Below are positions 1 through 4,527 of a DNA stretch of 5,739 nt, in pieces. The notes under the pieces were generated by a model. The model ran no database searches. It was given only the letters and a program-made list of their open reading frames with translations, and was not told the origin of the DNA. Position 1 is the stretch's first letter, and each line of letters opens with the position of its first letter. The position numbers were made by a program, and so were the translations under genes. Origin of the DNA: Anaerolineales bacterium UBA5069. Lineage in GTDB: Bacteria; Chloroflexota; Anaerolineae; Caldilineales; Caldilineaceae. The stretch is from NCBI GenBank assembly GCA_002415895.1, contig DIAV01000113.1, positions 1 through 5,739 of the forward strand. The letters run 5' to 3'.

Positions 1-518
1 AGTTCATTCACATACATCTGGTACTGGCCGCGCTCGGGATAGATGTTGACCGAGCCGTGGGCGTGAACCTGATCTCCCTCCTGCGGCAGCCAGCGCTGGC
101 CGGCGGCGCTCGTGCGCCACATCACGGCGCTGATTGTGCCGCCGGCATCTTTAAGGCTGAAGTAGATATGGCCCGAGGCGGCGCGTTTCCAATTGCTCAC
201 CTCGCCCACCACCCACAGGTCGCGCAGCAGCACGTCGCGCTCAAAGAGCGCCAGTATGTGCGTGCTCAGCGCCGAAATGGTCAGCGGCGCGTTGCGCTGG
301 CCGGGCATGGGCGCAGCGGCTTGCAGAGTGGCTGTAGCGCTGTCTTGCGCCGTCTGCGCTGGCTGCACTGTCGATTCAACTGTTGCCGTGGCACGCCGCG
401 GCGCACGCTTGCTCGCGCGCGGCGTGGGCGCGTTCAATTGCGCGGCGGTCGCGTCGGCGTCCATGTCCGGGAAGAGCGAATCCATCTGCATTGCAGCGTC
501 TTTACGTATACGTGCCAT
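1..518 (-). CDS. xseA: Exodeoxyribonuclease VII large subunit, N-terminal part (3' end outside window)
   Basis: The first 172 codons of an ORF that continues past the left edge. Residues about 78-172 read as the N-terminal OB-fold (tRNA_anti-like) domain of XseA. Visible signatures are [41 protein letters not shown] and the run [10 protein letters not shown], which match the family order closely. In the known enzyme, XseA with XseB degrades single-stranded DNA to oligonucleotides in mismatch repair and recombination; the OB domain binds ssDNA and the catalytic core lies further C-terminal, outside this window. Residues 1-77 form an Ala/Thr/Pro/Arg-rich, probably disordered extension not found in typical XseA, which begins close to the OB fold. 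I chose the ATG at 518 because it is the first in-frame ATG after a good promoter-like element. No clear Shine-Dalgarno precedes it (an AGG lies 15 nt upstream), so later starts at Met10, 12, 19 or 71 are possible. Identity is confident; the exact start is not. Confidence 0.9.
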   Translation of the reverse strand, partial: MARIRKDAAMQMDSLFPDMDADATAAQLNAPTPRASKRAPRRATATVESTVQPAQTAQDSATATLQAAAPMPGQRNAPLTISALSTHILALFERDVLLRDLWVVGEVSNWKRAASGHIYFSLKDAGGTISAVMWRTSAAGQRWLPQEGDQVHAHGSVNIYPERGQYQMYVNE

Positions 519-557
519 AGCATAAATACGGCGCCTGTCGGGCGGCGTCGTGGCTGC

Positions 558-566
558 ATTGTAGCA
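558..566 (-). promoter_or_regulatory. Probable extended -10 promoter of xseA
   Basis: On the minus strand this reads TGC-TACAAT, an extended -10 element whose hexamer matches the sigma-70 consensus at five of six positions. Transcription would begin near 551, leaving a leader of about 33 nt before the ATG at 518. The -35 region (around 581-586, CAATCC or TTCAAT) is weak, which extended -10 promoters tolerate. It lies just after the terminator of the upstream gene, as expected for an independent transcription unit. This is a motif call only. Confidence 0.45.
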
Positions 567-586
567 CAGCGTGCAAATGGGGATTG

Positions 587-626
587 AAAAAGCACGGAAG
601 CGGGGATGTTTTCCCGCTTCCGTGCT
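587..626 (-). terminator. Rho-independent terminator of the DUF4397-FAS1 gene
   Basis: A perfect 14-bp inverted repeat (591-604 with 613-626; arm AGCACGGAAGCGGG) encloses an 8-nt loop. On the minus strand the stem ends in T and is followed by TTTT (587-590), giving five consecutive T's. No T-run follows on the plus strand, so it acts on minus-strand transcripts. It starts about 59 nt after the stop codon at 685 and ends upstream of the xseA promoter. Confidence 0.88.
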
Positions 627-684
627 GCCCTGCTATCAAGTACACGACACTCCGTCGGGCCGCTATTGCACGCTGATTGGCCGC

Positions 685-2586
685 TTAATTTGCCGGCGGA
701 ATCAGCACCGTGTCAATCGCGTGGATTACACCATTCGTCGCAAGCACGTTGGGGATGACAATCAATGCACCGTTGACGAGCCAGCGATCCTGCGCATCCT
801 GCGTGAAGGTCAATTGTTGGCCCTGGAGCGTCGTCACCGTGAGGCCTGGCTTCAACTGCGAGGCCACAATGCGCCCAGGCACAACATGATAGGTGAGGAT
901 GTCGGTGAGCGCGCCTGTGGGGTCGGCCAGCAGCGCATCCAGTGTGGCAGGCGGAATCTTGGCAAAGGCGTCATCCGTGGGCGCAAAGACAGTCAGCGGG
1001 CCGGGCCCCTTGAGCGCATCAACCAGACCGGCAGCCGAAACGGCGGTGACCAGCGTGTCAAACTGTCCAGCAGCCACGGCGGTCTCCACAATGTCCAAGC
1101 CCACCTGTTTGAAGCCCAGCGGCATGCGATACACAGTGCCGAGAGTCACACCCTGCACCACAACTGTGGGCGGCAGGTTGGTTATGTCACCAACGGCGTA
1201 GATGTAGGCAATCTGGCCTGCCGTCAGGCTGAAGGGCGGGATGTCGAAGAGCAGTGTGCCACAGCTTGTGCCCGGCGCGGCGGCGAAGGTGTCATAGTAA
1301 CCTGCGGGCAGGTTGAGCAGCCCCGACTGCTTGTAGCGCAGGCCCGCTGCAACGGGCGTGGTTGAGCCTGCGGCGCAAATGTCGACAGCCGTGGCAGGCA
1401 GTGTGGCCGCAATCGGCGCAAAGTGCGTCAGGCGCAAGCGCGCCTGGGCTGTGGGGGGCACTGTCAGATTGTCATCAATCAGCGCGGCCAGTTCAAGCGG
1501 CTGGGCGCTGCCGTTGCCAATCGCTGCGAGTGTATAGTCGATGAAGCCGGTAATGTTGGCCGTGCCCGTAATCGCAGGTGACGCAGCGCCTGTGGGCGTC
1601 ACTGCAACTGGGTAGCTGGCGGGCTGCACGTCAATGTACGGGGTCAGCGTACCGAAGACAAAGTCCGTCAGCACGTTCGTCCCGCTCAACGCAACACTCA
1701 CCGATGTACCGGGAACCGTGTTGGCAAAGGGGGCAAAGTGGCCCACTGCAATGCGCGCCGTCAGCCCATCCACAATCACCTGGACAGGAATCGCGGCTGC
1801 GCCCGCGGCTTCAACCACAGGTGTAACCTGCGCGCCTACAGCAAATACATCCACCACCTGGCCGACGCGCAGCGCAAAGGGGGGCAGGTCAATCGCCACA
1901 ACGCCGCAATCTGTGCCGGACGCAGCCACCTTGAGATCATAGAGTGCAGCAGGCAGCGCCAGATAGCCGGTTGTCGCCTTGTAGGGAATATTGGTCAATC
2001 CCGTCACGGGGTCGCCTGCCTGCGTGCAGATGTCAACCTTCGTGCCATTTGCGGTGGCGGCAAAGGGCGCAAGGTGCGTAATGCGCAGCTTGCCGGTCGT
2101 TGTGAAGGGCGTGCTGTCATTCACCAGCGCGTACAGCTCCAGCGGCCAGCCGTTGGCCCCGCCAATGGCAGCCAGTGTGTAATCGACGCCATCTTCCACG
2201 GTTGCCAGAGTCTCAAGCGCGGGCGCCATTGCGCCTGTGGGAACAATGGAGATTGTGTATGTGCCTGCGGGCAGCGGTATGCCCTTTTCGCGCTCACCAA
2301 AGGTGAAGCTGGTAATCACGTCGCTGCTGTTCACCTGCACACTCACAGATGTGCCTGGCACTGTGGCGGCAAAAGGCGCAAAGTGCGCCACAGTCAGCGT
2401 GGCAGCGTTGGGCGCAACTGGCGCCACCGGCGCATCGGGTGCGCTCTGCGCGCCAACCGTCGCATAAAGTGCGCCACTGGTGACAATGGCAATCAGCGTA
2501 GCCAGGAAAAGCACCAGATATGTACGCGTTGCCGGCATGCGCTTGGGAGCTACGTGGGTCGCAACTGTGATGACGGGCGGTTTCAT
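685..2586 (-). CDS. Exported protein with four DUF4397 domains and a C-terminal fasciclin (FAS1) domain
   Basis: A 633-residue protein. Residues 1-22 are a basic N-region (K15, R16, R21), 23-42 a hydrophobic helix, and VGA (44-46) a plausible signal-peptidase site; it could instead be an uncleaved anchor. A Pro/Ala linker (48-60) follows. Four DUF4397-type beta-sandwich repeats come next, at about 62-161, 164-255, 275-377 and 382-469, each opening with a variant of HFAPFA. They alternate A-B-A-B. The A type carries VPGTSVSV and DYTLAAIG; the B type carries VDIC, GT(D/S)CG and PPF(A/S)L. The only four cysteines are in the B repeats (187/227 and 404/442), one pair per domain, suggesting disulfides. 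Residues about 498-630 are FAS1: H1 box [11 protein letters not shown] (531-541), the YH pair (566-567) and H2 box [13 protein letters not shown] (618-630). FAS1 domains usually mediate adhesion or matrix contact; DUF4397 has no assigned function. I start at the ATG at 2586, behind AAGGAG with 6-nt spacing, rather than the in-frame TTG at 2607, which lies upstream of that site. It appears monocistronic. Surface adhesion is an inference. Confidence 0.92.
   Translation of the reverse strand: MKPPVITVATHVAPKRMPATRTYLVLFLATLIAIVTSGALYATVGAQSAPDAPVAPVAPNAATLTVAHFAPFAATVPGTSVSVQVNSSDVITSFTFGEREKGIPLPAGTYTISIVPTGAMAPALETLATVEDGVDYTLAAIGGANGWPLELYALVNDSTPFTTTGKLRITHLAPFAATANGTKVDICTQAGDPVTGLTNIPYKATTGYLALPAALYDLKVAASGTDCGVVAIDLPPFALRVGQVVDVFAVGAQVTPVVEAAGAAAIPVQVIVDGLTARIAVGHFAPFANTVPGTSVSVALSGTNVLTDFVFGTLTPYIDVQPASYPVAVTPTGAASPAITGTANITGFIDYTLAAIGNGSAQPLELAALIDDNLTVPPTAQARLRLTHFAPIAATLPATAVDICAAGSTTPVAAGLRYKQSGLLNLPAGYYDTFAAAPGTSCGTLLFDIPPFSLTAGQIAYIYAVGDITNLPPTVVVQGVTLGTVYRMPLGFKQVGLDIVETAVAAGQFDTLVTAVSAAGLVDALKGPGPLTVFAPTDDAFAKIPPATLDALLADPTGALTDILTYHVVPGRIVASQLKPGLTVTTLQGQQLTFTQDAQDRWLVNGALIVIPNVLATNGVIHAIDTVLIPPAN
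1180..2403 (-). repeat. Internal tandem duplication of a two-domain DUF4397 unit
   Basis: The coding stretches 1822-2403 and 1180-1764 encode corresponding A-B domain pairs offset by about 215-217 codons (roughly 645-651 bp). Similarity is still visible in the DNA: the segment around 2339-2391 resembles that around 1693-1744 (both contain CGATGT or AGATGT, then GGCAAA and GCAAAGTG). The copies have diverged considerably, so the duplication is old. A linker of about 20 codons (256-274, Ala/Val-rich) joins the two pairs. Confidence 0.8.
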
Positions 2587-2592
2587 AGACAA

Positions 2593-2598
2593 CTCCTT
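2593..2598 (-). promoter_or_regulatory. Shine-Dalgarno site fixing the start of the DUF4397-FAS1 gene
   Basis: AAGGAG on the minus strand sits 6 nt ahead of the ATG at 2586. It decides against the in-frame TTG at 2607, which would start upstream of this site and make it part of the coding sequence. Confidence 0.88.
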
Positions 2599-2645
2599 GA
2601 GAGTCAATTGCAGAGAACGAAGGCCGGTTTCGGGCGGGTGACGGC

Positions 2646-2651
2646 ATTGTA
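2646..2651 (-). promoter_or_regulatory. Alternative -10 element upstream of the DUF4397-FAS1 gene
   Basis: TACAAT on the minus strand, within the 10-mer GCTACAATGC that also surrounds the xseA -10 element. It lacks the TG extension and I see no good -35, so it is weaker than the candidate at 2701-2709. If used, the leader would be about 50 nt. Confidence 0.22.
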
Positions 2652-2700
2652 GCGGCAGGGTACACTCGACTCAGTAGGGAATCCACCCATTTGCACACTA

Positions 2701-2709
2701 TTTATACCA
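2701..2709 (-). promoter_or_regulatory. Probable extended -10 promoter of the DUF4397-FAS1 gene
   Basis: The minus strand reads TGG-TATAAA followed by T, an extended -10 with five of six consensus bases. It lies in an AT-rich patch that stands out from the GC-rich surroundings. The expected start site is near 2694, giving a leader of about 107 nt. The -35 position is poor (GGTCAA at 17-bp spacing), so activation by a bound regulator is plausible. The 11-bp repeat array lies about 57-103 bp upstream. Confidence 0.42.
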
Positions 2710-2765
2710 TCTTTGTTCAATGTTTGACCTATGTTTTGCGGGTGCGCGTGCTGTGGTTTGCCAAT

Positions 2766-2809
2766 CGCCCATGGGCCGTCAATGGGCCGCCCATGGGCCG
2801 TTAATGGGC
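2766..2809. repeat. Array of four ATGGGC direct repeats at 11-bp period (two 22-bp tandem units)
   Basis: ATGGGC occurs at 2771, 2782, 2793 and 2804, exactly 11 bp apart. The array is two 22-bp units (2766-2787 and 2788-2809) that differ at one base (C at 2780, T at 2802). Each unit contains the 10-bp palindrome GCCCATGGGC (2767-2776 and 2789-2798) followed by a lone ATGGGC half-site. Identical half-sites one helical turn apart, upstream of a promoter, look like a cooperative binding site. OmpR/PhoB-family response regulators use 11-bp-spaced direct repeats, although this sequence is not a known box for them. The outer CGCCCAT (2766-2772) and ATGGGCG (2804-2810) could also pair, so a structural role is possible. 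The repeat geometry is certain; the function is inferred. Confidence 0.6.
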
Positions 2810-2820
2810 GTGGCGAGGCC

Positions 2821-2848
2821 GCATGGCGCCCAACCTGCAGTGCCATGC
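2821..2848. repeat. Short inverted repeat downstream of the haloperoxidase terminator
   Basis: GCATGGC (2821-2827) pairs with GCCATGC (2842-2848). On plus-strand RNA the stem extends to 9 bp through a G-U wobble and a C-G pair. Six T's (2857-2862) follow on the plus strand but 8 nt from the stem, too far for a typical terminator. No plus-strand gene is present that would need one. Function unknown. Confidence 0.35.
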
Positions 2849-2875
2849 AGATGTCATTTTTTGCGCGCATCCGGC

Positions 2876-2908
2876 AATACAAAGAGCGCCAGCCAGTGGC
2901 CAGCGCTC
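2876..2908 (-). terminator. Probable Rho-independent terminator of the haloperoxidase gene
   Basis: On the minus strand 2908-2884 folds into an 11-bp stem with a 3-nt loop: six pairs GAGCGC/GCGCTC, two consecutive U-G/G-U wobbles, then GCC/GGC around ACU. It is followed by TTTGTATT (2883-2876). On the plus strand the wobbles become C/A mismatches and no T-run follows, which orients the signal to the minus strand. It starts about 115 nt past the stop at 3024. The T-tract is imperfect, so termination may be partial. Confidence 0.65.
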
Positions 2909-3023
2909 CTGTGAAGGCTTTCATTTGCAAACGCCGTACGCTTACGCTGCCTGCACGTCATGCATAGGCGCACCACTTCAGCCGCCGCTACGCAAGCCCG
3001 CGCTTACGTGCCGGATGCACCAC

Positions 3024-4454
3024 TTAGGGCGCTTCGAATTGCAGCGCCAGCACGCGCTTGCCGACACACGCGCCCTGCTCAAGCCCCTGCTCAATCGCAG
3101 AACGGTAGTGAATGCCGCCATAGAGACGCGAGATTGCGGCCTCATTGGATGCAGCGTAGAACGAGCTAAACGTGCGCGGCGCAATGCCCCGATCCACGTG
3201 GGTGATGTCGGTGAAGCGGTAGGAATCCCCAAAAGTAGCGGTCAGTATTTCAGCCGCAGCGCGCGACGCCACCGAGTGGCCCGACGTGTATTCGGGGAAG
3301 TTGGGCGTGCGCACGGGGTCCGTGGGGTCCGGCAGATTCCAGTCGGGGTCAATATATGTCTGGATGAAGGTGATCGGCCGCATGACATTGTAGGTATATT
3401 TTGTTTGCCAGCAGGTGATAAACGCGTCGTTAAGCGCAATCCCCAGTTTGGCGTAAAGCAGGGCGGCCTGCGCCAAAGACGCCTCCTCCTGCTCGAGCAG
3501 TTGCGTGGCAATGGAGAGCGAATGGCCCGGCGGCGTGGCCGTCGCGCCTGCATCATCCGACCAGAAGAGCGCGATCTCCTCCTGTTCAGGTGTGATAGCG
3601 CGCACGGTGTCATAGACTTCACGCGCCTCAGCATAAAAGGCGGAGTCGGGTTCGGCGGAGAACGCCGGCGGCGGCGGCGCAGCGCAAGTCGCCTCACCCA
3701 CTGGAGCCATGGGCCGATTCTGGCCCCAGTCCGGCTGCAGCGGCGGCGCGTAGTCGGGTGATGTGGGCTGCCAGAGCCCTTCGCCCGTGGGCTGTCTATA
3801 GTCGGCGACAACGTTGCGCATATAGCCCTCGTGCCCACCATCGCCCTGCGACCACGCATAAACGGCCTCGCCCACGCTGCGGCCGTAGGCGCGCGATTGG
3901 GCGAGCGACTCCGATTCCGCACCTAACGCCGCGTTGTACGCTCCATCAATCTTCACTTCCAACTTGTTAATCAAGCGCAGCGGTGCATCGTTAATCGTGG
4001 GGAAAAGTGCGCGCGCAATCGTGGCGAGCGCTGCATTGGCAACGGCGGGCCAATAGAGCTGTGCGCCCGCGGGCGGTTCCGGCATGGCAGGCATATCGCT
4101 CAACTGCCCGTCTAGCGACTGATAGCCGGGCATGCCCGCCACCATGGCTTCATAGAGGGTGATACCGGCATAGCCAAACGCGCGCGCCGCCACAGGGGGC
4201 GAGAAGCCGGGCGAGCGTCTGGTCAGTTGCACAAACAGCTTGAACCATGCGGTAGCCACATCTGCGGGGAAGTCCGCAGCGGGCGCGAGTGCATCTGCGG
4301 GCGTGGCGGCTTGCGCCGTGTAGGGCGCCGGGGCGGGCAGCGGGCCTGCGGCGAGCGCAGCAGTCGGCGGCACTTGCGCCAGCGCGGCCGGTGCGCTGCC
4401 GGTCAGCAACGTGACCAGCAGCAGAATCGTTACCAAGTTCTGCATTTTCGACAT
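3024..4454 (-). CDS. Secreted vanadium-dependent haloperoxidase-type protein (PAP2/VHPO superfamily)
   Basis: A 476-residue protein with a Sec signal peptide: K3, hydrophobic core about 7-18, likely cleavage after ALA (24-26). The C-terminal half carries all three vanadate/phosphate-pocket motifs of the vanadium haloperoxidase/PAP2 superfamily: KX6RP (K352, R359, P360), a SGH motif (S391, G392, H393, preceded by Thr where the classical motif has Pro) and SRX5H (S442, R443, H449). By offset from these motifs, W349 and F386 match Trp350 and Phe397 of the Curvularia chloroperoxidase, residues linked to halide use. R359, R443, K352, S391 and G392 would hold the oxyanion, H449 would be the axial ligand and H393 the acid-base residue. 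Vanadium haloperoxidases use H2O2 to oxidise chloride or bromide, producing hypohalous acid; an acid phosphatase activity cannot be excluded. I start at the ATG at 4454, behind AGGA at 5-nt spacing, not the TTG at 4559 inside the preceding gene; Met4 (4445) is an alternative. It lies 70 bp after the PLP enzyme gene on the same strand. Confidence 0.9.
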   Translation of the reverse strand: MSKMQNLVTILLLVTLLTGSAPAALAQVPPTAALAAGPLPAPAPYTAQAATPADALAPAADFPADVATAWFKLFVQLTRRSPGFSPPVAARAFGYAGITLYEAMVAGMPGYQSLDGQLSDMPAMPEPPAGAQLYWPAVANAALATIARALFPTINDAPLRLINKLEVKIDGAYNAALGAESESLAQSRAYGRSVGEAVYAWSQGDGGHEGYMRNVVADYRQPTGEGLWQPTSPDYAPPLQPDWGQNRPMAPVGEATCAAPPPPAFSAEPDSAFYAEAREVYDTVRAITPEQEEIALFWSDDAGATATPPGHSLSIATQLLEQEEASLAQAALLYAKLGIALNDAFITCWQTKYTYNVMRPITFIQTYIDPDWNLPDPTDPVRTPNFPEYTSGHSVASRAAAEILTATFGDSYRFTDITHVDRGIAPRTFSSFYAASNEAAISRLYGGIHYRSAIEQGLEQGACVGKRVLALQFEAP

Positions 4455-4459
4455 GCGGG

Positions 4460-4463
4460 TCCT
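4460..4463 (-). promoter_or_regulatory. Shine-Dalgarno site of the haloperoxidase gene
   Basis: AGGA on the minus strand lies 5 nt ahead of the ATG at 4454. It favours this start over the ATG at 4445 and over the TTG at 4559, which would overlap the preceding gene and put an Arg-rich segment before the signal peptide. Confidence 0.6.
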
Positions 4464-4504
4464 GATCCGTAATGCGAAGGGGCGGCCAAACGGACGAAAA
4501 AGAA

Positions 4505-4527
4505 AGCCGCAACTACAGCCGCAACTA
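4505..4527. repeat. Two direct copies of an 11-mer at the end of the PLP enzyme gene
   Basis: AGCCGCAACTA occurs at 4505-4515 and 4517-4527, a 12-bp period. On the minus strand the first copy met begins with the stop codon TAG (4527-4525), and the second, downstream copy repeats TAG. A short pyrimidine tract (TTTCTTTTT) follows, with no stem before it, so this is not a convincing terminator. It is probably a small slippage duplication. Confidence 0.5.

Larger units (their letters stand above)
2587..3023. other. 437-bp intergenic region between the haloperoxidase and DUF4397-FAS1 genes
   Basis: No protein gene is supported here. A 108-codon minus-strand frame (2604-2930) lacks any recognisable domain and crosses the terminator, repeat array and promoter, so I treat it as chance. 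From the haloperoxidase end the region holds: two copies of GCACCACTT (3017-3025, overlapping the stop codon, and 2970-2978); a minus-strand terminator (2876-2908); a six-T run on the plus strand (2857-2862); an inverted repeat (2821-2848); the 11-bp-period array (2766-2809); a likely extended -10 promoter (2701-2709); and the ribosome-binding site. Confidence 0.7.

Noticed and set aside
571..1365. Long plus-strand open frame (264 codons) antisense to the FAS1 end of the DUF4397-FAS1 gene
   Set aside because: It begins inside the xseA leader and runs through the terminator hairpin. The product is Arg/Gly/His/Gln-rich with no recognisable domain, typical of the complement of a GC-rich gene.
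1738..2652. 304-codon plus-strand open frame
   Set aside because: It lies opposite the clearly coding DUF4397 repeats, and its composition (Cys/Arg/His-rich) and lack of domains mark it as an antisense shadow.
2766..2810. CRISPR-like repeats or a mobile-element end
   Set aside because: The 22-bp units are contiguous with no spacers and there are only two. No cas gene, transposase or target-site duplication is visible.
2821..2862. Plus-strand Rho-independent terminator (inverted repeat then six T's)
   Set aside because: Eight nucleotides separate the stem from the T-run, the loop is long, and no plus-strand gene lies upstream.
2604..2930. 108-codon minus-strand open frame in the intergenic region
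   Set aside because: It spans the terminator, repeat array and promoter, has no domain or convincing ribosome-binding site, and overlaps the leader of the real downstream gene.
2823..3761. 312-codon plus-strand open frame
   Set aside because: It is antisense to the haloperoxidase catalytic half, including the SGH and SRX5H motifs. Its product is Arg-rich and has no recognisable fold.
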